The notes under the pieces were generated by a model that was given only the letters and a program-made list of their open reading frames with translations, was not told the DNA's origin and ran no database searches. The translations under genes were made by a program, and so were the position numbers. Below are positions 1 to 6,824 of a stretch of 59,977 bases of DNA, piece by piece. The number at the start of each line of letters is the position of its first letter. The first letter of the stretch is position 1. The stretch covers positions 1 to 59,977 of the forward strand of contig NZ_BMPI01000071.1 in NCBI RefSeq assembly GCF_014647515.1. The letters are read 5' to 3'. The DNA comes from Dactylosporangium sucinum (GTDB taxonomy: Bacteria > Actinomycetota > Actinomycetes > Mycobacteriales > Micromonosporaceae).

Positions 1-131
1 TCGCTCCGGAACCGCTCACGCGCCCTCCGCTCCGCTCCGGCCGCCTGAGCCCCACCCTGAACCCACCATGAGCGGCCCCCTCCACTTCGCTCCGGAACCG
101 CTTATCGTCCGCCATGCCCTCCGGTGCGCGC
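1..131. repeat. Non-coding tail with a 16-nt direct repeat
   Basis: No convincing gene lies here. The 16-mer TCGCTCCGGAACCGCT occurs at 1-16 and again at 87-102. The region lies downstream of the minus-strand cobD gene and is cut by the window edge, so its full extent is unknown. Confidence 0.45.
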
Positions 132-1103
132 TCACTTCCGCCCCCGCCCACGCTCGTGCCTTCCCAGCCGCAGGCGAGCCGCCGCAGCCACGCCGACTGC
201 GGCCGCGGCGACGGTCACGGAGAGCGTCGCGGCCCGCCGCACGTCCCGCGGGGTCGGCCGGCCGCCGTCGCCGAGCTGTGGCCGCTCCTCGACGCGGCTC
301 CCGTAGACGTTCCGCCCGCCCAGGCGAACGCCCAGCGCCCCCGCCATCGAGGCCTCACACTGCCCCGAGTTGGGACTCGGGTGCCGCCCGCCGTCGCGCT
401 GCCAGACCCGCAGCGCCTGGCCGGGATCGCCACCGACGACCGGCGCGGCGGCCACGGTCAGCGCGGCCGTCAGCCGGGACGGCGCCAGGTTGGCGACGTC
501 GTCGAGGCGGGCGGACGCGGTGCCGAACCGTGCGTAGCGCGGCGAGCGGTGCCCGACCATGGCGTCCAGCGTGTTGACCGCCCGGTAGCCGACGATGCCC
601 GGCAGCCCGGCCACGGCTCCCCAGAACAGCGGGCCGACGACGGCGTCCGAGGTGTTCTCCGCGACCGACTCGACCGTCGCCCGGGCGAGCTCCGGCGCTT
701 CGAGGGTGGACGGATCGCGCCCGCACAGGTTCGGCAGTTGCTCCCGAGCGCCGTCCAGATCGCCGTGCTCCAGGCGGTCGGCCATCACGCGCCCCTCCCG
801 GGCCAGGCTCGTGCCGCCCAGCGCGGCCCAGGTCGCGGCGGCCACGAGAGCCGTGCGGGCCACCGGTCTGCGGCGGGTGAGCCGGGCCGCGGCCGCCGCG
901 GCGGCGACGGGAACACCCACCGTCACCAGGGCGAACCGGGCCCCCGCGACCCGGTCGTCCGCATAGGTGCGCCGCTCGACGAGCGACGCGAACCGACCGA
1001 ACCCCGCCACCGGATGCCACCGGCGCGGGTCACCGAACACGACGTCGAGCAGTGCGCCGAGGACCATGCCGACGGCGTCTGCTGCGAACCTGGGTTGAGC
1101 CAT
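132..1103 (-). CDS. cobD: Cobalamin biosynthesis protein CobD/CbiB (adenosylcobinamide-phosphate synthase)
   Basis: Predicted integral membrane enzyme that attaches the aminopropanol (phosphate) arm to adenosylcobyric acid in vitamin B12 synthesis. The 323-residue length matches the family. The N-terminus has the family signature around residues 14-36 (LLDVVFGDPRRWHPVAGFG), followed by an Ala-rich membrane segment. Later comes the conserved stretch SVAENTSDAVVGPLFWGAVAG, and then DAMVGHRSPRYARFG. The C-terminal part contains HPSPNSGQCEASMAGALG and LGGRNVYG, both typical of CbiB. The ATG at 1103 is used; its Shine-Dalgarno sequence is weak. No other cob gene is visible in the window, so it is either isolated or at the edge of a cob locus lying to the left. 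Confidence 0.93.
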   Translation of the reverse strand: MAQPRFAADAVGMVLGALLDVVFGDPRRWHPVAGFGRFASLVERRTYADDRVAGARFALVTVGVPVAAAAAAARLTRRRPVARTALVAAATWAALGGTSLAREGRVMADRLEHGDLDGAREQLPNLCGRDPSTLEAPELARATVESVAENTSDAVVGPLFWGAVAGLPGIVGYRAVNTLDAMVGHRSPRYARFGTASARLDDVANLAPSRLTAALTVAAAPVVGGDPGQALRVWQRDGGRHPSPNSGQCEASMAGALGVRLGGRNVYGSRVEERPQLGDGGRPTPRDVRRAATLSVTVAAAAVGVAAAARLRLGRHERGRGRK

Positions 1104-1170
1104 GCGGAGAACCTACCGAGGGGGTCCGACAAAAACGGAGGCGGTCCGGAGCCGGACCTCTAGCAAGCAG

Positions 1171-1803
1171 ATGGCGCAAAAACAAGAGCTTGTCTCACAT
1201 CCGTCACCGTCTTATTTTGCTGTCGTGCAGCTCGCGCTCCTCCCCGTGCTCGTCCCGCTCCGCGAAGTCCGGCGCGACGATCTGCATGCGCCCGTGCTCG
1301 ACGACTTCATGGGCGGCCTTGGGGTCGGATACAGCTACGGGCCGCCGTTCGGGCAGCGCCTCGTGACGTGGGCCGATCTCCAACGCATGGAAATGCCTCG
1401 AAGGATGCTGCGCCGCCAGGCCGCCCACAACCTCGACGCCCGGCTCGACTCCGTCGCCGTCCACGGCCAGCCGCCCGCCCTCATCCTCAACTTCGACGGC
1501 ATCGCGTCCACCCTGCTGCTCGCCGAGGCCCTGTGGGCCGGTCTCGAGCGCTCCGTGCCCGGCGAACTCGTCGTCGGCGTGCCGGCCCGCGACGTGGTCA
1601 TCGTGACCGGCTCGCACTCCCCGCCCGGCCTGGCCAAGGTCCGCCGGGCCGTCGACCGGGTGTTCTTCGCGGGTGACCGCCATCTGCTGTCCCGCAAGAT
1701 GCTGGTTCGCCGCCGGGGCATCTGGGAGCTTTTCTCAGATGTACGGTCAGCGCCGCCGATGCCGCAGTCGAGCGTCGACGCGCCGATTCCCGGCTACGCC
1801 TGA
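1171..1803 (+). CDS. DUF1444 (YtpQ-like) family protein
   Basis: A protein of 210 residues, divergent from cobD. It matches the DUF1444 layout: an acidic N-terminal segment (VRRDDLHAPVLDDFMG), a T-W-x-D-L segment, an A-x-N-L helix (RRQAAHNLDARL), a DGIASTLLLAE strand-helix, and the characteristic ELVVGVPARDVVIVTG core near residues 140-155. The biochemical function of the family is unknown. The ATG at 1171 was preferred over an ATG-like start at 1102 because the latter overlaps the cobD start and adds a charged, low-complexity extension. The ribosome-binding site is weak. No operon partner follows; 440 bases without a gene come next. Confidence 0.75.
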   Translation: MAQKQELVSHPSPSYFAVVQLALLPVLVPLREVRRDDLHAPVLDDFMGGLGVGYSYGPPFGQRLVTWADLQRMEMPRRMLRRQAAHNLDARLDSVAVHGQPPALILNFDGIASTLLLAEALWAGLERSVPGELVVGVPARDVVIVTGSHSPPGLAKVRRAVDRVFFAGDRHLLSRKMLVRRRGIWELFSDVRSAPPMPQSSVDAPIPGYA

Positions 1804-1850
1804 TCCCTTCGCGAAGCCCCCTTTCCCTGCTCAGGGCCCGTTGCCGCGCG

Positions 1851-1895
1851 CTGTCCACCGGCCGGCGGTTATCCACAAGCCGATGGTTGTCCACA
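1851..1895 (+). promoter_or_regulatory. Three DnaA-box-like nonamers with exact 18-bp period
   Basis: CTGTCCACC (1851-1859), TTATCCACA (1869-1877) and TTGTCCACA (1887-1895) lie on the same strand, each starting 18 bp after the previous one. TTATCCACA is the classic DnaA box and TTGTCCACA the high-GC actinomycete form. The array sits in the gene-free stretch 1804-2246 between two convergent genes. The rest of that stretch shows no gene I can support. A related pair occurs at 5849-5875. Function is inferred only: DnaA titration or regulation, or simply a dispersed repeat. Confidence 0.5.
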
Positions 1896-2246
1896 GATTC
1901 GGCGGTGGGGTCGAGCGGCGGCGGGCCGGGTTGGCGCAGTCTTCTCCCCGAACGGGAGGAGACGGCGATGGCAGGCAACCGGTACCGGTCCGGATTAACC
2001 CGATGCAGGACGCGCGCCCCGCCCAAAACCGTCCCCGGCGTCTGAGCGTGCCTGTTGTCAGGCCGACGGGATGCCGGGCTGCCTGCCGCCGCCGGCTCAG
2101 CTGCCCCGGCGCCGGCTGGCGACCCGGCGCGCTCAGACCGCCACGGCCCGAAGCTCCGAGCGAAGGAGGTCCATCAGGAAGCACTCACCAGCGAATTCCC
2201 CCGCACAGCGTCGCCAGGCTGCGGCCGGACCTGGCGCGTTGCGGGG

Positions 2247-3013
2247 TTACTCCGGCTCTTCGGTGGCGAGGTCGGCGGCGATGCGCTGCAGGACCTCCGC
2301 GGCGGATAGACCCGTGGCCCTGGTGTGCTCGATGAGGATGAGCGCGGCCAGGTTCGTCATGCCGGTGAACGCCCGGCCGATGTCGACGACGGCGTCGTCC
2401 TCGCCGATCATCTGCTGGAGGTACTCGGATCGGGTCTCGCCGTCCTGCGGCGACTGGAACAGCAGCGTCAGCACGCCGATGGCGTTGCGGGTGTCCTCGC
2501 GGCGGCGCTCGTTCACCGGTACCGCACCCATCGGTACCGCATGGAGGAGCACGTCGGCGGGGCGGTGCACGTCGTCAATCCTGGGCTCCAGCAGGGTCGG
2601 GGCGATTGAACGCCGGGGTCGCGCCGCGTGAGGCCGCGGGCGAGGTACACCGTCATCATGCGGCCCGTGAGGCGCTCGTCCGCGGGATTCTCGGGGGCGA
2701 GAGGGCGGAGTTCGGCATGGAGATCACCTCGGGACAGGTCGACGGTCGCCAGCGGCGGCGGTAACGAGGAGGCGGAGTGCACGATCCCGAGGACGCGCGT
2801 CTCGGCGTCGGGCGTCCGTCCCTGCTCCAGGACGTGTTCGGCGAGCGCCCATCCCTGGTCCAGGACGTGTTCGGCGAGCGCCCGTAGCTCCCCGCCGAGT
2901 TCGGCGAGCATTGCAGGCACTGCACGGGGCAGCCGACGGCCATACAGACACGCTACGGCGACTGCTGCGGGACGGCGGGCGGCGGCGACGGCGACGGCTG
3001 GGTACCGCTGCAT
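2247..3013 (-). pseudogene. Hypothetical protein gene split by an apparent -1 frameshift
   Basis: The upstream part, from ATG 3013 or ATG 2911 to about 2620, reads as a plausible protein (ELRALAEHVLDQG, HSASSLPPPLATVDLSR, DERLTGRMMTVYLARGL). Then this frame degenerates. A second frame, offset by -1, carries a sensible continuation from about 2620 to the TAA at 2247 (TLLEPRIDDVHRPADVLLHA, DTRNAIGVLTLLFQS, AAEVLQRIAADLA). That second frame has no start codon before its coding-like sequence begins; its first GTG is at 2570. A single gene with a frameshift, or one missing base in the read, therefore fits better than two genes. The first part contains an internal duplication of LAEHVL-QG, encoded by a direct repeat of about 30 bp (2825-2884). 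The protein family is not recognised. Confidence 0.5.
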
Positions 3014-3105
3014 GACCGGTCCTGGGCACGGCGTCCACGCTCGTTCGGCTGTCCGGACTCGAGAGCGGGGCGCACCCCTGGTGCAGCTCATCGGGTGCGG
3101 CGCGA

Positions 3106-3214
3106 GGGGCAGTAGCTCAGGCGGCGGCGGTGCAGGCGGTGGAGCGGCTGTGAACGCGGTCAGAGCAACGTCCTCACAAGACGTCGGTCGCGGGTTCGAG
3201 CCTCGTCTGCCCCA
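3106..3214 (+). tRNA. tRNA-Val(CAC)-like gene with a 44-nt D-loop
   Basis: The arms can be paired by eye. Acceptor GGGGCAG/CTGCCCC (3106-3112 with 3207-3213), discriminator A3214. D-stem GCTC/GAGC (3115-3118 with 3163-3166). Anticodon stem ACGTC/GACGT with loop CTCACAA, giving anticodon CAC at 3175-3177. Variable loop CGGTC. T-stem GCGGG/CTCGT (two G-T pairs) with loop TTCGAGC. Everything is canonical except the D-loop, 3119-3162, which is 44 nt instead of about 7-12. No CCA is encoded. It could be a functional oddity, a processed-insert tRNA or a decaying tRNA of mobile origin. Confidence 0.6.
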
Positions 3215-3303
3215 CCCGACCGCGTTGTCATTCGCGCGCCCGGCGCACTCGGAGGCGACCCGCGGCTCCGTCGCCTGTCCTGCAGCCGTTCGACGCCTTC
3301 GGT

Positions 3304-3429
3304 TTATGCGGCCTCTGCGCGACGGTCCTCCCGGCGTCCGGCGCCTTGCCCCGGACCGTGATGAAGGTCCTCGGGCACAGCCAGATCGGGGTTGATCATG
3401 CTGGCTGTATGGGCGCCTGGGCGGCGTGA
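3304..3429 (+). pseudogene. Fossil of a tyrosine recombinase (integrase) C-terminus
   Basis: One frame without a start codon reads CATVLPASGALPRTVMKVLG followed by HSQIGV, covering about 3316-3393. This matches the conserved tail of phage/ICE tyrosine recombinases, where Cys-Ala-Thr follows the R-H motif and the GHS box precedes the catalytic Tyr. The upstream R-H-T residues are already corrupted. After IGV the frame runs into unrelated residues and a TGA at 3427, so the Tyr segment is missing. It lies immediately beyond the 3' end of tRNA-Arg, the standard place for an integrase of a tRNA-integrated element. I read it as the scar of a lost element. Confidence 0.65.
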
Positions 3430-3432
3430 ATG

Positions 3433-3508
3433 TGGTGCGCCCGGTAGGGATCGAACCTACGACCTTGGGATTAGAAGTCCCCTGCTCTATCCGCTGAGCT
3501 ACGAGCGC
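3433..3508 (-). tRNA. tRNA-Arg(TCT)
   Basis: On the minus strand the gene begins GCGCTCG (pairs with CGGGCGC), has the D-arm GCTC..GAGC and the anticodon loop CTTCTAA (anticodon TCT). The T-arm is GTAGG-TTCGATC-CCTAC, and discriminator A is followed by an encoded CCA (3435-3433). The first anticodon-stem pair (G27-A43) is mismatched; the rest is regular. The recombinase fossil just beyond its 3' end suggests this tRNA once served as an attachment site. Confidence 0.95.
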
Positions 3509-3649
3509 ATGTCGTCGCACAGGCTACCGCCTGCGCCGGCGGATTCGCTTGTGGGGAGCCATATCGACGTTCCCAGGACACCACGAGCGGCCGACGGACG
3601 GCAACTCCTAATGTTTCGACGCGCGCGAGCCGCGTGAGCGGTGCGGGGC

Positions 3650-4663
3650 TCAGCCGATGCTGCGGCCGTTGACCTTGGCCCGCATGTGGCGGGACTTCCG
3701 CAGGTCGCGGGTCAGGCTCAGGCGCTTCAGCCAGCGGTCCCGGCCGTCGTAGTCGGCCCGGAACGGCTTGCGGCCGTGGACGGTGCGCCAGTTGTCCAGG
3801 AAAAGGATCTCGCCGGGCTGCAGCGCGATCTCCTGCAGGTTGGCGTCGATCTCGGTGCAGAGCCGCAGGTAGGCCGCCGCATACTCGTCCTGGTCGGGCT
3901 TGTCCGTGTAGTACGGGTCGACGCGCAGATACGGACTGTCCTCGGCGCCGAACATCAGCGCGACCGGCTCCGGGGTGGCGAGCATCTGGTCGACGCGCTG
4001 GTAGCTGTCGAGCCGGTCGGCCAGGCCGGGAACGTCCTCGCGGTGCTTGAGGTGGGCGTCGTCCGGCCGGATCACGTAGCGCTCCTCACGCAGCAGCGCC
4101 CGGTCCTCGGCGCTCAGCCTGAGGTCGGCGACCTGGGCCAGCGTCGTCGCGACGTTGTCGTGGTTGCGCAGGCACATCAGGCCCACGTAGTCGGGCCGGA
4201 ACGGGTGGTAGGCCTCTTCGGTGTGCCACTCCAGGTTGGAGATCGAACCCGTGCTCGTCTGGTCGAGCTCGTGGCCGGGCTGCGGGGCGACGTGCTGGAG
4301 CAGGCGGCCCTGCTGATACGTCTCCCAGCCGATCGGGTCGCCCAGGCAGGAGGCGAAGAGGAAGAAGGCGATGTCCTGGCGCAGGGTGGTCCGCTCGTCG
4401 TGCGGCTGGCCGAACGGCGTCAGGCCGATCCGCTCGTCGTCGACCGGCAATCCCTGGATCAGAATTGCGCCGTTGGTCTCCTCCATCTTGAAGTCGAGCA
4501 GCTCGGCCCGGATGCGCGAGGGCAATTCGTGCGAGGCAAGGGTGACGGCCCGGAGGAACGGCCCACTTTCGACGGTGTCGAACTCGCCGGCCAGCCGCTC
4601 GATCGTGGTGGTGATCGAGTCCAGCTCAACGGCATCGACACGTAGCGTGGCCGGTGCGACCAT
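3650..4663 (-). CDS. Fe(II)/2-oxoglutarate oxygenase, clavaminate-synthase/VioC-like (TauD/TfdA fold)
   Basis: A 337-residue non-heme iron oxygenase. The metal ligands are visible: HxE in NLEWHTEEAYHPFRPDY near residue 150 and the distal His in NWRTVHGRKPF near residue 300. They are followed by the 2-oxoglutarate-binding Arg region DGRDRWLKRLSLTRDLRKSR, which ends family members such as VioC, AsnO and KDO-type enzymes. Known relatives hydroxylate free or carrier-bound amino acids (Arg, Lys, Asn, enduracididine) at C3 or C4. The substrate here is not predictable by eye. The ATG at 4663 is preceded by a GGAGGG ribosome site. It stands alone: neighbours are tRNA-Arg and ssb, with no NRPS or biosynthetic partner in view. 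Confidence 0.88.
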   Translation of the reverse strand: MVAPATLRVDAVELDSITTTIERLAGEFDTVESGPFLRAVTLASHELPSRIRAELLDFKMEETNGAILIQGLPVDDERIGLTPFGQPHDERTTLRQDIAFFLFASCLGDPIGWETYQQGRLLQHVAPQPGHELDQTSTGSISNLEWHTEEAYHPFRPDYVGLMCLRNHDNVATTLAQVADLRLSAEDRALLREERYVIRPDDAHLKHREDVPGLADRLDSYQRVDQMLATPEPVALMFGAEDSPYLRVDPYYTDKPDQDEYAAAYLRLCTEIDANLQEIALQPGEILFLDNWRTVHGRKPFRADYDGRDRWLKRLSLTRDLRKSRHMRAKVNGRSIG

Positions 4664-5049
4664 GCCGCCCTCCAGATCACAAACAGGAACCCGATGGGCA
4701 GACGGGTCGTGGATTGTCGAGTCGATACAAGGGCCCCGCCTGCTCGCCGACGAGTCCGCCGGGGAGCCTATTGGCTGCCACGAACGACAGTCAACGGGGC
4801 AACGAGCGGCGGTGCTCGACCGTTACGAATTGTAAAGCTGCAGTGCGAGGCCAGCGCATGAACTGCCCACATCATGCGCCTGTTTCGTTATCCGCTGTCG
4901 GATCTTGGACTGCCTTTCAGGCAATCGGCGCGGTCAATCTGACCGGACCGGCGCCACGGCCGGCCCGGTCAGGAACACTTCTCCGCACACCGGGCCCGCC
5001 TACCCGGGACGGCGGATGCTATACCCGCGCCGCCACACGAAACCTGTGG
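4664..5049. other. Intergenic region without a supported gene
   Basis: This 386-base gap holds the upstream region of the oxygenase gene and the downstream flank of ssb. Part of it (about 4820-4930) is more AT-rich than the surroundings and probably contains the oxygenase promoter. I see no RNA gene or conserved small frame. Confidence 0.4.
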
Positions 5050-5766
5050 TTAGGCGGGGACCGCCACCCGCCGCGAGCGGCGCCGCCGCCCGGCGGCCGG
5101 CTCCGGAACGTCGTCGTCGCCGTCGTCGGCGTCGTCGGCGTCGTCGGCCTCGTCAGCCTCGTCGGCGTCATCCAGGGACTCCTCCGAGACGGGTTCGAGC
5201 GACTCGGCCAGCTCCGCCAGCACCTCCTCCGCGAACGGGTCACGGACCGCCTCCTCGTCCACCAGGGTGACGTAGCCGCCGAGGTCCTCGTCGTAGGCCC
5301 GGCGCCGCGGCAGCTCGGTCACCTCCGGAGCCGGCTCCGTCGGCGCCTCGCCGATGCGCTTGTCCGCCTGGTCGTCGTCGATCGACGAGGTCTGCGTGCT
5401 GGCCTTGATCCGGGCGAACCGCGACCGGCCGCGGGCCAGGTCGTGGCCGACCGAGAACGCGTCCAGCTCGTAGCTCACCCGTTTGACGTGATCGTCGCCC
5501 TCCCAGTCGCGGCTGTAGAGGCGCCCGGTGACGATCACCGGATCACCCACGTTCACGCTGCGGGCCACGTTGTCGGCCAGCTGCCGCCAGCAGTTCACGC
5601 GCACCCGCAGGCTGTCACCGTCGACCCAGCGCTCGTTGGCCCGGTCGAACCGGCGCGAGGTGGCCGCCACCTTGAAGTGCGTGACGAGTGACTGGCTCTC
5701 CACCAGGCGCCGGGCGTCCGGCGGGTTGAGCACGTTGCCGACGATGGTCACCGTCGTGTCGAACAT
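5050..5766 (-). CDS. ssb: Single-stranded DNA-binding protein
   Basis: OB-fold SSB of 238 residues. The N-terminal 115 residues carry the family core (VTIVGNVLNPPDARRL, VTHFKVAATSRRFDRAN, VNCWRQLADNVARSVNVGDP, VIVTGRLYSRDWEG). The C-terminal half is a long acidic tail with Asp/Glu/Ala repeats (about residues 195-220, encoded by GTC-rich simple repeats). It ends in a basic RRRRSRR stretch and not in the usual acidic hydrophobic tip, so it lacks the canonical C-terminal protein-docking peptide. The ATG at 5766 has a strong GGAGGGA site. This is probably a paralogous or accessory SSB and not the replicative copy, because no rpsF/rpsR/rplI neighbours are present. A pair of DnaA-box-like nonamers lies in its upstream region. 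Confidence 0.9.
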   Translation of the reverse strand: MFDTTVTIVGNVLNPPDARRLVESQSLVTHFKVAATSRRFDRANERWVDGDSLRVRVNCWRQLADNVARSVNVGDPVIVTGRLYSRDWEGDDHVKRVSYELDAFSVGHDLARGRSRFARIKASTQTSSIDDDQADKRIGEAPTEPAPEVTELPRRRAYDEDLGGYVTLVDEEAVRDPFAEEVLAELAESLEPVSEESLDDADEADEADDADDADDGDDDVPEPAAGRRRRSRRVAVPA

Positions 5767-5848
5767 CTCCGATCTCCCTCCAGTTTGTGGGTTCGCCGGG
5801 CAGCTTGCGCCACGAAGGCCGGTCCCCGCTGCGATCTTGGGCCGGATC

Positions 5849-5875
5849 TGTGGATAACCGGCCGCTTGTGGACAG
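5849..5875 (-). promoter_or_regulatory. Pair of DnaA-box-like nonamers, 18-bp period
   Basis: On the minus strand CTGTCCACA (5875-5867) and TTATCCACA (5857-5849) are separated by 9 nt, exactly as in the 1851-1895 array. They lie between the divergent ssb and hypothetical gene starts, so they could be read as a DnaA-responsive control site for ssb. The alternative is a dispersed 18-bp repeat. Confidence 0.45.
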
Positions 5876-5913
5876 GCCAGCCGATCAGGGTCGAAGCGGG
5901 TACCGTGCCGCGC

Positions 5914-6768
5914 ATGGACAAGGACCCATCGAGCAATCTCGTCGCGTTCCGGCTGGCCGGCGTCGAGCGGCCGGCGATCGGTCAGGGGCGGACCCGCGAC
6001 GACGACGCCGTGCGGCAGGCCTGGCGCGAGGTGCAGCGCGCGCACCGCGCGACCGGCGCGCAGGTCGTCGAGCTCTACAGCGAGTGGGAGCCGTCGGCCG
6101 CGGACCTCGCGTTCATCGAGCACGAGTTCCCGGAGGCGCGGCTCACGTACTCGTTCGACCGGCCGCGCGACGGCGACTGGGACGCCGCGTTCGCCGACGC
6201 CCACCAGGCGATGGCGAAGGCCGAGTTCGAGCGGAAGGTGCGCCACGCCGAGGAGCACGGCGAGCTGCTGCCGGTGCTGTGGACCGTCCGGCCGCAGAGC
6301 GGCCCGCTGCTGCAGGCGCTGCCGTTCCACGAGGTGGTGCCCGGCGGGCTGGTCGTGGCGCTGGCGACGGTCGCGGCGACCGAGCGGGGCACGATCGGCG
6401 TGAGCCACTTCATGGACCGCTCCACGTTCGGCGAGCGGCTCGGCGAGGCGTTCGGCAACCTCACCCGGGGCCTGCGGGTGGACGCGCTCGACAACGGGGT
6501 CCTGTCGTTACGCCGCGAGGGCTACTTCGTCTCGTCGGCGGTCGCACTGCCGGACTTCCCGCAGCGGATGACGCAGCTGCTGGAGACCGACCGGATCGTG
6601 GTGGCGATCCCCGACCCCGACCACCTGCTCGTCGCGGCGGCCGGCAGCGGGCCCGCGGCCGAGTTCGGCCGGATCGTGCGGGAGTCGCCGTTCGAGGGCA
6701 CCGAGCTCGCGCCCATGCTGCTGGAGGGCGGTCACCAGAGCCTGCGGGTGATCCAAACGTATCCGTAG
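5914..6768 (+). CDS. Hypothetical protein (284 aa)
   Basis: A soluble, acidic protein without signal peptide or membrane segment. The start ATG at 5914 follows the DnaA-box pair; longer in-frame extensions run back into the ssb promoter and look non-coding. Visible features are an N-terminal RLAGVERPAIGQG segment and an RQAWREVQRAHRATGAQVVE helix. An E-W-E-P-S region is followed by a Gly/Val-rich core (HEVVPGGLVVALATVAATER). A second half has PDFPQRMTQLLETDRIVVAI. The composition is normal for a real gene (high third-position GC, mixed residues). I do not recognise the family. It is followed by a 56-bp gap and then the PhoD gene, so it is probably a separate transcript. Confidence 0.75.
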   Translation: MDKDPSSNLVAFRLAGVERPAIGQGRTRDDDAVRQAWREVQRAHRATGAQVVELYSEWEPSAADLAFIEHEFPEARLTYSFDRPRDGDWDAAFADAHQAMAKAEFERKVRHAEEHGELLPVLWTVRPQSGPLLQALPFHEVVPGGLVVALATVAATERGTIGVSHFMDRSTFGERLGEAFGNLTRGLRVDALDNGVLSLRREGYFVSSAVALPDFPQRMTQLLETDRIVVAIPDPDHLLVAAAGSGPAAEFGRIVRESPFEGTELAPMLLEGGHQSLRVIQTYP

Positions 6769-6824
6769 TTGTCTATACAACAGCCGGACACGCAGTGTTC
6801 ACGGCGGAATTCGATGGTGTCGCC

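Noticed and set aside
2513..3520. 335-codon minus-strand frame running through both tRNA genes.
   Set aside because: Its N-terminal half is antisense of tRNA-Val and readthrough of tRNA-Arg; only the part below about 3013 looks coding and is annotated as a frameshifted gene.
3392..3637. Small plus-strand frame containing GAPGRDRTYDLGIRSP.
   Set aside because: It is the antisense reading of tRNA-Arg, a well-known false protein.
5108..5175. GTC/GTCGTC simple repeats as a possible microsatellite locus.
   Set aside because: They encode the acidic Asp/Ala tail of SSB in frame and need no separate explanation.
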